Source: Bordetella genomosp. 8 (GTDB taxonomy: Bacteria; Pseudomonadota; Gammaproteobacteria; Burkholderiales; Burkholderiaceae_B). From it: 64,000 nucleotides of DNA. The translations under genes were made by a program, and so were the position numbers. The notes beneath the pieces were generated by a model. The model searched no databases and was not told the origin of the DNA. It saw only the letters and a list, made by a program, of their open reading frames with translations. Positions 9,057 through 16,470 of the stretch are shown here, one piece after another (position 1 is the stretch's first letter; each line of letters starts with the position of its first letter). The stretch spans positions 5,828,001-5,892,000 of the forward strand of contig NZ_CP021108.1 in NCBI RefSeq assembly GCF_002119685.1. Reading direction: 5' to 3'.

Positions 9057-10387
9057 CCCTGGGCCTCGCAATTGACCGGGGTGATGTTCTTCTCCTTGGC
9101 GTACTTGGCCGCGGTTTCCTTGACCAGGGGATCGACCATGCTCTTGTCGGCCTGGTACCAGTCGGAGACCACCTTGAACTTGTTCCCGTCCCATTGCACG
9201 ATGCGCGCCCAGTCCGCGCCCAGGTGGTTGGCGCAGGATGTCTTGAACGGCCGCACGATCTCGCCGAAGCCCAGCTGGTTCAGCCTTTCCTGCGTCAGGT
9301 TCAGGTTCTCGAAGCCCCAGCGCACCTGTTCCGGCGTCATGGACTTGCCCTTGCCGTATTTTTCCTGCGCGGTGCGGATGGCTTCCACCTGCAGCATGGA
9401 GATGATCATGCCGCGCATATGGGCGATGGTGCCCACGGAATTGCCGGTCTTGTCGCTGCCGTCACCCTTGTCGTAGACGAACTTCTTCAGGTCCTCCGAG
9501 ACCTTGCCGGGCTCGCCGCTGTTGTGGATGGTGATGGCGTTGTAGCCCTTGGCCACGGCGCCCAGGTCCTTGACGTCGCCTTCGGAGCCGGCCCACCAGA
9601 TGGCGTACATTTTTTCGCGCGGATAGCCGCTGGCCTGGGCTTCGCGGATGGCCGTCGGCGTCATGATGCCGGCGCTCCACAACAGCACATAGTTCGGTCG
9701 CGACTGGCGGATCTGCAGCCAGGTGGATTTCTGCTCCACGCCGGGCGCCGTGACCGGATAGAGCAAGAGCTCGAAGCCATCCTTGGCGGCACGCCGCTGC
9801 AACAGCGGAATGGGTTCCTTGCCGTAGGGCGAGTCGTGATAGACCAGGGCGATCTTCTTGCCCTTCAGGCTGCCGCCCTCTTTCCTGGTGATGTCCTGGA
9901 TCATGGTATCGGCCGCCGTCCAGTAGGTGCCCAGCAGGGGGAAATTCCACTGGAAGACCGAACCGTCGACGGCCTGCGACAGGCCATAGCCCACTGTTTC
10001 CACCGGCACCTTGTCCAGCGGCGCCTTGTCGCTGACCGCGAAGGTGATGCCGGTCGACTGCGTGTCGAAGCCGGAGGCGCCGGTCGGCGCATGCGCCTTC
10101 AGGCGCTCGTAGCACTCCACGCCGCGGTCGGTGGCGTAGGCGGTCTCGCATTCTTCGTAGGTGATCTTCACGCCGTTGATGCCGCCGTCGCGCGCATTGA
10201 CCAGCTTCAGGTAGTCCAGCTTGCCGTCGGCCCACGGAATGCCCAGCGGCGCGAAGGAGCCGGTGCGATAGACCAGCAACGGGACGAACTGCTCGTCCGC
10301 CCAGGCGGGCAGGCTGGCGGAGCCGAGCACGGCGGCGAGCCCGGCGGCGGCGGCCGCGTATCGAATATTCAAGCGTTTCATCTCCAT
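9053..10387 (-). CDS. ABC transporter substrate-binding protein, Liv/aromatic-acid type
   Basis: A 444-residue periplasmic type-1 binding protein with a clear Sec signal ([20 protein letters not shown], cleavage near AWA-DE). Its length exceeds classical LivK (about 370), and it opens with FVPLLVYRTGSFAPLGIPWADG. That form is seen in Peripla_BP_6 proteins that travel with CoA ligases rather than amino-acid enzymes. The ligand is unknown. It lies between the LivM-like permease and the LivF-like ATPase, and its TGA overlaps the ATPase start by translational coupling. Confidence 0.92.
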   Translation of the reverse strand: MEMKRLNIRYAAAAAGLAAVLGSASLPAWADEQFVPLLVYRTGSFAPLGIPWADGKLDYLKLVNARDGGINGVKITYEECETAYATDRGVECYERLKAHAPTGASGFDTQSTGITFAVSDKAPLDKVPVETVGYGLSQAVDGSVFQWNFPLLGTYWTAADTMIQDITRKEGGSLKGKKIALVYHDSPYGKEPIPLLQRRAAKDGFELLLYPVTAPGVEQKSTWLQIRQSRPNYVLLWSAGIMTPTAIREAQASGYPREKMYAIWWAGSEGDVKDLGAVAKGYNAITIHNSGEPGKVSEDLKKFVYDKGDGSDKTGNSVGTIAHMRGMIISMLQVEAIRTAQEKYGKGKSMTPEQVRWGFENLNLTQERLNQLGFGEIVRPFKTSCANHLGADWARIVQWDGNKFKVVSDWYQADKSMVDPLVKETAAKYAKEKNITPVNCEAQG

Positions 10388-10470
10388 GTCCTCCTGGGTG
10401 GTGTACGTGACACCTGTTTATGCCCGGGTCCGGCGATCGGCGCCGGCCCGGAACGTTATGGATATGCCTG

Positions 10471-11535
10471 TCAATGCGGGAACGGCCAGATGCGCAGCTT
10501 CTCCTTGCCTATGCTCCACAAGCGCGCCAGCCCATGCGGCTCGGCGATCAGGAAAAACACGATCAGCGCGCCGAACACCATGTGCTCGATATGCGATGCG
10601 ATGTCGACGGCCAGCGGCAGCCCGAGCACGCGCGGGATATTCGTCAGCAGCACCGGCAGCAGCACGATGAAGGCGGCGCCGAAGAAGCTGCCCAGTATCG
10701 ACCCCAGGCCGCCGATGATCACCATGAACAGCAGCTGGAACGAGCGTCCCAGGTCGAAAGCCAGCGGCTCCCAGGCGCCCAGGTGGATGAAGCCCCACAG
10801 CACGCCCGCCACGCCGACGATGAAGGAGCTGACGGCGAAGGCGGTCAGCTTGGCGTACATGGGCCGGATGCCGATGACGGCGGCGGCCACGTCCATGTCG
10901 CGGATCGCCATCCATTGCCGGCCCATGGCGCCACGCACCAGGTTCTTGGCCAGCAGCGTGAAGACGGCCACGACGGCCAGCACGAACAGGTATTTCTGCG
11001 CCGAGCTCTGCAGCGGGACGCCGAAGACTTCCAGCGGCGGCACCGATACGCTGCCCGATGGCGAGTAGTTGGTGAAATACGGAATGCGCAGGAAGGCCCA
11101 GTCGACGAAGAATTGCGCGGCCAGCGTGGCCACCGCCAGATACAGGCCGCGGATGCGCAGGCTGGGTATGCCGAAGACCACCCCGACGGCGGTGGCGCAC
11201 AGGCCGCCCAGCACCATCTGCAGCAGCAAGGGCATGGCGGGGATGCGCACGCCGAAATTCCAGGCCGCATATGCGCCCACGGCCATGAACGCGCCGGTCC
11301 CCAGGGATATCTGGCCGCAATAGCCCACCAGCACGTTCAGCCCGACGGCGGCCAGCGACAGGATCAGGAAGGGAATCAGGATGGCCCGCAGGAAATAGTC
11401 GCTGGCCAGCAGCGGCACGCCGATGAAGGCAACCGCGAGCAGTACCGCCACGAAAACCTTGTCCTGCAGGATCGGAAAGATCTGCTGGTCAGCCAGGTAG
11501 CTGGTCTTGAATTGTCCGTTCTCGCGATAGAGCAT
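10471..11535 (-). CDS. ABC transporter permease, LivM family
   Basis: A 354-residue inner-membrane permease with about nine to ten hydrophobic segments. The family hallmarks are GLNVLVGYCGQISLGTGAFMAVGAY (residues about 66-90) and the EAA-like cytoplasmic loop with GRQWMAIRDMDVAAAVIGI that contacts the ATPases. It starts MLYRENGQFKTSYLADQQ, a longer cytoplasmic lead than E. coli LivM. It pairs with the LivH-like permease 32 bases upstream in the same operon. Confidence 0.93.
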   Translation of the reverse strand: MLYRENGQFKTSYLADQQIFPILQDKVFVAVLLAVAFIGVPLLASDYFLRAILIPFLILSLAAVGLNVLVGYCGQISLGTGAFMAVGAYAAWNFGVRIPAMPLLLQMVLGGLCATAVGVVFGIPSLRIRGLYLAVATLAAQFFVDWAFLRIPYFTNYSPSGSVSVPPLEVFGVPLQSSAQKYLFVLAVVAVFTLLAKNLVRGAMGRQWMAIRDMDVAAAVIGIRPMYAKLTAFAVSSFIVGVAGVLWGFIHLGAWEPLAFDLGRSFQLLFMVIIGGLGSILGSFFGAAFIVLLPVLLTNIPRVLGLPLAVDIASHIEHMVFGALIVFFLIAEPHGLARLWSIGKEKLRIWPFPH

Positions 11536-11567
11536 GGCGCTTTCCTAGTCCCTTGGCGACCGTCGCC

Positions 11568-12497
11568 CTAGATCCGATCGATGATTTTTTCGCCGAACAG
11601 GCCCTGCGGCCGGAACAGCAGGAAAGCCAGCGCCAGCACGTAGGCGAACCAGATTTCGATGCCGCCGCCCACCATCGGACCCAGATAGACCTCCGACAGC
11701 TTTTCGCCGACGCCGATGATCAGCCCGCCCAGGATGGCGCCTGGAATCGAGGTCAGGCCGCCCAGGATCACCACCGGCAAGGCGCGCAGGGCGGCCGTGG
11801 ACAAGGTGAACTGCACGCCGAACTTCGAGCCCCAGATCACGCCGGCCACCAGCGCGACCAGGCCGGCCACGCTCCACACCACCACCCAGATGCGGTTCAG
11901 CGGAATGCCGACGGATTGCGCGGCCTGGTGGTCGTCGGCCACGGCGCGCAGCGCCCGCCCGGTGCCGGTGTACTGGAAGAACAGCGCCAGCAGGGCCACC
12001 ATCAGCGCGGCGATCACGGCCGCGGTCAGGTCCTCCAGGTTGAGCAGCAGCCCGCCTTCGAACATCTTGTCCAGGATCAGCGCGGGCTCCTTGGGCATGC
12101 CGACATTGATGGAGTAGACCGAACTGCCGAAGGCGATCTGGCCGGCGCCATCCAGGAAGTAGCTGATGCCCAGGGTCGCCATCAGCAGCGTGGTGGCCTC
12201 CTGGTTGACCAGATGCCGCAGCACCAGCGCTTCCACCACGCGCGCCAGCGCCATCATCAGCGCCGCGCTGACGATGAATGCCAGCGTGTTGGCCAGCAGG
12301 GGCGAATCGAAACCCAGCCAGCGCGGGATCCATTCGGAAAACCGCGCCATCGCCAGCGCGGCCACCAGCACCATCGCGCCCTGGGCGAAGTTGAACACCC
12401 CCGAGGCCTTGAAGATCAGCACGAAGCCCAGGCCGATCAGCGCATAGAGCATGCCGCTCATCAATCCGCCGAACAGGGTTTCCAGGAAAAATCCCAT
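11568..12497 (-). CDS. ABC transporter permease, LivH family
   Basis: A 309-residue inner-membrane permease. MGFFLETLFGGLMSGMLYALIGLGFVLIF followed by GVFNFAQGAMVL is the usual LivH opening. GRALRAVADDHQAAQSVGI is the coupling-loop motif near residue 190, and GGLTSIPGAILGGLIIGVGE is a conserved late segment. About eight membrane helices are visible. It lies between the LivG-like ATPase gene (18 bases) and the LivM-like permease gene (32 bases), so all are one transcript. Confidence 0.93.
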   Translation of the reverse strand: MGFFLETLFGGLMSGMLYALIGLGFVLIFKASGVFNFAQGAMVLVAALAMARFSEWIPRWLGFDSPLLANTLAFIVSAALMMALARVVEALVLRHLVNQEATTLLMATLGISYFLDGAGQIAFGSSVYSINVGMPKEPALILDKMFEGGLLLNLEDLTAAVIAALMVALLALFFQYTGTGRALRAVADDHQAAQSVGIPLNRIWVVVWSVAGLVALVAGVIWGSKFGVQFTLSTAALRALPVVILGGLTSIPGAILGGLIIGVGEKLSEVYLGPMVGGGIEIWFAYVLALAFLLFRPQGLFGEKIIDRI

Positions 12498-12515
12498 CGC
12501 GCGCTCCTTGTCGCG

Positions 12516-13409
12516 TCAGTGCGATACGCCCAGGTAGGCGCGCACGACTTCTTCGTTGGCGCGCACCTGGTCCGGATCGCCGTCGCCGATCTTGCGGCCG
12601 TAATCCAGCACGACGACACGGTCGGAGATGTCCATGACCACCCCCATATCGTGTTCGATCAACACGATGGTGGTGCCGAACTCATCGTTGACGTCGAGGA
12701 TGAAGCGGCACATGTCCTGCTTTTCCTCGATGTTCATGCCGGCCATCGGCTCGTCCAGCAGCAGCATGCGCGGCTCCATGGCGAGGGCGCGGCCCAGGTC
12801 CACCCGCTTCTGCAGGCCGTAGGGCAGGCGGCCGACCGGCGTCTTGCGATAGGCCTGGATTTCCAGGAAATCGATGATGTTCTCGACAAACTCGCGGTGC
12901 CGCACTTCTTCGCGGGCGGCGGGACCGATACGCAGGGCCTGCGCCAGCAGGCCGCATTTCATACGCAGGTTCCGGCCGGTCATGATGTTGTCCAGCACGC
13001 TCATCCCCTTGAACAGGGCGAGGTTCTGGAAGGTGCGGGCGATGCCCATTTCCGCCGCCCGGCGCGGGGTCATGCGCGCATAGTGCTGGCCCTGGAATAC
13101 GATGGCCCCCTGCTGCGGCGTGTAGACGCCGTTGATCACGTTCAGCATGGAGCTCTTGCCGGCGCCGTTGGGGCCGATGATGGCGCGGATCTCATGCTCC
13201 CGCACGTCGAAGGAAATATCCGTCAGCGCCTTCACCCCGCCAAAGCGCAGCGAGATGTTCTGCATGTCCAGGATCACGCCGCCGATGCGGCGCGCGCGGT
13301 CCTGATGGTCGCTGCGCGCGGCATGGGCCGACGGCGCCACGTCGGCGTCGGCGCCGGCGTCGTGGGCGGTATGTAGCGGTATGGCGGCGGTGTATCCCAT
13401 ATCAGTCAT
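12516..13409 (-). CDS. ABC transporter ATP-binding protein, LivG family
   Basis: A 297-residue ATPase. Walker A is GPNGAGKSS, with the LivG-type signature region PYGLQKRVDLGRALAMEP, Walker B MLLLDEPMAGMN and the switch in VLIEHDMGVVMDISDRV. Relative to classical LivG it carries an N-terminal extension of about 45 residues (MTDMGYTAAIPLHTAHDAGA) before the domain proper (ILDMQNISLRFGG). The start chosen, ATG 13407-13409, leaves 13 bases after the upstream ligase gene. An ATG at 13400 and a longer overlapping start at 13466 are alternatives. The extension lowers certainty about the true start. Confidence 0.9.
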   Translation of the reverse strand: MTDMGYTAAIPLHTAHDAGADADVAPSAHAARSDHQDRARRIGGVILDMQNISLRFGGVKALTDISFDVREHEIRAIIGPNGAGKSSMLNVINGVYTPQQGAIVFQGQHYARMTPRRAAEMGIARTFQNLALFKGMSVLDNIMTGRNLRMKCGLLAQALRIGPAAREEVRHREFVENIIDFLEIQAYRKTPVGRLPYGLQKRVDLGRALAMEPRMLLLDEPMAGMNIEEKQDMCRFILDVNDEFGTTIVLIEHDMGVVMDISDRVVVLDYGRKIGDGDPDQVRANEEVVRAYLGVSH

Positions 13410-13422
13410 CCATGTCGCTGCG

Positions 13423-15396
13423 TCAAGCCGCCTTGCCGGCCACGGCCGGGTATGTGCGCGCGTCATGGATCGCGATATCGGCGGCGATGCGACCCGTTCG
13501 CCCGTCTTCGAACTTCACCTCGGTTTCGATGTAGCGCGACGCGCTGCCGTCGTACAGCGCCTCCACCAGCACCGCGTACTTCTGCGCGATGAAGGCGCGG
13601 CGCACCTTGCGCGTGCGCGTCAGTTCGTCGTCGTCGGGATCGAGCTCCTTGTGCAGGACCAGGAAGCGACGCACCTGCGACGCCGCCAGGCGCTCGTCGC
13701 GCGCCAGTTCGGCATTGGCCTGTTCGACGCAGCCGGCGATCAACGCATAGACCTCGTTCTTGCCCGCCAGATCGGTATACCCCGCGTAAGGCAGCCCGCC
13801 CCGCTCCGCCCAGTTGCCCACGGCTTCCAGGTCGATATTGATGAACGCGCACACCGCGTCGCGGCCTGCGCCGAAGGCCACCGCTTCCTTGATATAGGGA
13901 AAGAACTTGAGCTTGTTCTCGATGTACTTGGGCGCGAACAGGCTGCCGTCCGCCAGCTTGCCCACGTCCTTGGCGCGATCGATGATCTTCAGGTGGCCAT
14001 CCGCATCCAGGAAACCGGCGTCGCCGGTGTGGAACCAGCCGTCTTCGTCGCGCGCCGCAAGGGTCGCCTCGGCGTTGCGGTAATACTCCTTGAAGAGGCC
14101 GGGACTCTGCACCAGGATCTCGCCGTTGTCCGCCACCTGGATGCGCACGCCGCGCACCGGCGGCCCGACTGTATCGGCGCGCACCTGCCCGTCAGGCTGC
14201 ACGCAGACGAACACCGACGTTTCGGTCGACCCGTACAGCTGCTTCAGGTTGATGCCTATCGAGCGGTAGAAGGTAAACAGGTCCGGGCCGATGGCTTCGC
14301 CCGCCGTGTAGGCCACGCGCACGCGGCTCATGCCCAGCGCGTTGCGCAGCGGGCCGTACACCAGCAGGTCGCCCAGCGCATAGCGCAGCCGGTCCACCAC
14401 GCCGACAGGCTCGCCGTCCAGCAGCCGCACACCCACGCGGCGGGCCAGCGCCATGCAGGACTTGAACAGGCGGCGCTTGATGAATCCGGCGTCCTCCATG
14501 CGGATCAGCACGTGCGTGAGCAGGTCTTCCAGTATGCGCGGCGGGGCGAAGTAGTACGTGGGCCCGATGTCCCGCATGTCGATCGCCACGGTGGCCGGCG
14601 ATTCGGGATGATTCACGGTGAACCCGGTCACCAGCAGCTGCGTGTAGGAGAACATGTTCTGGCCTATCCATGCCGGCGGCAGATAGGCCAGTACGTCTTC
14701 GCGGTCGGTCAGGTGTTCCATGGCTTCGACCGCGCGTGCCCGGTCGATCAGCGCCGCATGCGTCAGCACCACGCCCTTGGGCTTGCCGGTGGTGCCGGAC
14801 GTGTAGAACATCGCCGCGGTCTGCTCCGGCCGCACCGCGGCGGCGCTGCGCTCGAAGAAGGACGGGTCGGCCTGGACGCGCTCGGCGCCCAGGCGCAGCA
14901 GTTCATCGAAGGACATGAGCGCGGCATCGCCGTAATGGCGCAAGCCGCGCGGATCGTCATAGACGATATGCCGCAGCGCCGGGCAGATTTCCCGCGCCTC
15001 CAGCATCTTGTCGACCTGCTCCTGGTCCTCGGCGATCGCGACGCCGACCTCCGCATCGCGCAGCACATAGGCCATTTCCTGCGCGACGGCATCCTGGTAC
15101 AGCGGCACGGGAATCGCGCCCAGCGCCTGCGCCGCCATCATGGCGATGTACAGCCGCGGCCGGTTTTCGCCGACGACGGCCACGTGCTGCCCGGCTTGCA
15201 CCCCCAGCGCGGCCAGTCCATGGGCGACGCGATCGGCCAGGCCGGCCACCTGGGCCCAGGTCAGGGTCTGCCAGATTCCCAGGTCCTTTTCGCGGATGGC
15301 GGGACGCTGCCCGCGCAGTCGCGCATGCATAAGCAGCAAGGCGGGGAAGGTATCCGCCGCCGGCTCCGGCGGGGCTACGGGCTGGGATGGCGCCAC
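13423..15396 (-). CDS. Long-chain-type acyl-CoA synthetase (AMP-binding), operon leader
   Basis: A 657-residue ANL-superfamily ligase of the long-chain fatty-acid type. The P-loop is YTSGTTGKPKGV, followed by LYGSTETSVF, the hinge region DGWFHTGDAGFLDADGHLKI and the C-terminal DRAKDVGKLADG. The start is a GTG at 15394-15396 with a strong AGGAGA four bases upstream (complement of 15401-15406). Upstream ATGs would add an unconserved tail. It is the first gene of the transporter operon, so the acid brought in may be activated here or by the PaaK-like ligase at the other end. Chain length or aromaticity cannot be inferred. Confidence 0.88.
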   Translation of the reverse strand: MAPSQPVAPPEPAADTFPALLLMHARLRGQRPAIREKDLGIWQTLTWAQVAGLADRVAHGLAALGVQAGQHVAVVGENRPRLYIAMMAAQALGAIPVPLYQDAVAQEMAYVLRDAEVGVAIAEDQEQVDKMLEAREICPALRHIVYDDPRGLRHYGDAALMSFDELLRLGAERVQADPSFFERSAAAVRPEQTAAMFYTSGTTGKPKGVVLTHAALIDRARAVEAMEHLTDREDVLAYLPPAWIGQNMFSYTQLLVTGFTVNHPESPATVAIDMRDIGPTYYFAPPRILEDLLTHVLIRMEDAGFIKRRLFKSCMALARRVGVRLLDGEPVGVVDRLRYALGDLLVYGPLRNALGMSRVRVAYTAGEAIGPDLFTFYRSIGINLKQLYGSTETSVFVCVQPDGQVRADTVGPPVRGVRIQVADNGEILVQSPGLFKEYYRNAEATLAARDEDGWFHTGDAGFLDADGHLKIIDRAKDVGKLADGSLFAPKYIENKLKFFPYIKEAVAFGAGRDAVCAFINIDLEAVGNWAERGGLPYAGYTDLAGKNEVYALIAGCVEQANAELARDERLAASQVRRFLVLHKELDPDDDELTRTRKVRRAFIAQKYAVLVEALYDGSASRYIETEVKFEDGRTGRIAADIAIHDARTYPAVAGKAA

Positions 15397-15540
15397 GTTG
15401 TCTCCTGTATGGTTCCGCCATGCCGGCGTGCCGGGCGATCGTGCCGCCACGGCATTGCCGGTCATCGCGGACCGCGCATGTTGTGATGCAAAGCTGCGCT
15501 GCAATGTGTGGTTAAGGTATAAGCTTGCATCGGACCCAAC

Positions 15541-15556
15541 TGTCGCATTCGCGACA
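15541..15556. promoter_or_regulatory. Perfect TGTCG-N6-CGACA palindrome, candidate Crp/Fnr-family operator
   Basis: TGTCGCATTCGCGACA is a perfect inverted repeat with two-fold symmetry except for its four central bases. It has the spacing of CRP/FNR half-sites (5-6-5) and lies 38 bases upstream of the Crp/Fnr gene, in the gap shared with the divergent ligase-transporter operon. This is the natural place for autoregulation and for control of the operon. Binding is inferred, not shown. Confidence 0.5.
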
Positions 15557-15594
15557 ATTTCGGGCGATTCAGGGACGATCTAGGGTATATCCCG

Positions 15595-16281
15595 ATGCAA
15601 GTCATCGACTCCTTGCAATTGGCTGCTGCGTGGTTTCGTTTGCTGACACCGGACGAACAAGCCCGCGTGGAAAAAGACCTGACGGTGCAGCAAGTGCCGG
15701 CGGGCACCATCATCGAGCGCAAGGGCCAGATGGCACAGGCGTGGATAGGCGTGCTGGCGGGCCTGGTGAAGGTCTCGGTCGGCAATGCCGAGGGGCGCAT
15801 GGCGTCGCTGACCGGCGTGCCCGCCGGCGGCTGGTTCGGTGAAGGCTCGCTGTTGAAGCGCGAAGCGCGCAAGTACGACGTGGTCGCGTTGCGCGACTCG
15901 GTGATCGCGCGCCTGCCGGCGGCCACGTTCGAATCGCTCCTGGACAGCAGCATTCCCTTCAACCGCTACCTGCTGCACCTGCTGAACGAACGCGTGGCGC
16001 AGTTCATCGGCAAGGCGGAGAACGACCGACTGCTGGATGCCGACGCGCGGGTGGCGCGCTGCCTGGCGGAGCTGTTCAATCCCATCCTGTACCCCGGCAT
16101 GGGGTTGCGGCTCAGCATCACGCAGGAAGAAGTCGGCTACCTGGCCCGGGTATCGCGGCAGCGCGCCAATCGCGCGCTCTGCAACCTTCAGCAGGCGGGG
16201 CTGCTGAAGGTGGAGTATCGCGGCGTGCGGGTGCTGGACCTGAATGGCCTGAAGGACTACGAGGCCGCCAAGCGGCGCTAG
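15595..16281 (+). CDS. Crp/Fnr-family transcriptional regulator
   Basis: A 228-residue regulator. Residues about 25-125 form the cyclic-nucleotide-binding-like beta-roll (VPAGTIIERKGQMAQAWIGV; GGWFGEGSLLKREARKYDV), then a dimerisation helix, and a C-terminal winged helix-turn-helix with ITQEEVGYLARVSRQRANRA. It lacks the N-terminal cysteine cluster of FNR, so it is not an oxygen-sensing Fe-S type, and the cAMP-contact residues of CRP are not clearly kept. The recognition helix reads SRQRANRAL where CRP has SRETVGRIL. Divergent position suggests it governs the CoA-ligase/ABC operon. Its effector is unknown. Confidence 0.9.
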   Translation: MQVIDSLQLAAAWFRLLTPDEQARVEKDLTVQQVPAGTIIERKGQMAQAWIGVLAGLVKVSVGNAEGRMASLTGVPAGGWFGEGSLLKREARKYDVVALRDSVIARLPAATFESLLDSSIPFNRYLLHLLNERVAQFIGKAENDRLLDADARVARCLAELFNPILYPGMGLRLSITQEEVGYLARVSRQRANRALCNLQQAGLLKVEYRGVRVLDLNGLKDYEAAKRR

Positions 16282-16470
16282 CCGCACGGCGCGGGATACG
16301 CGGCGCCCGATAGGTAGTGCTGGATACGTGCCGCCGGACACGTGGCGCGATCGGGCGCATGGAACTCGGCGGGGTGCCGCAGGACACACGGCGCAAGCTT
16401 GCCGACCCACCCCTCCGCCCCATCCCGACCGCCTCCGCCGCCCCCCTACGCCATCGCCCGTCGCCATCCC

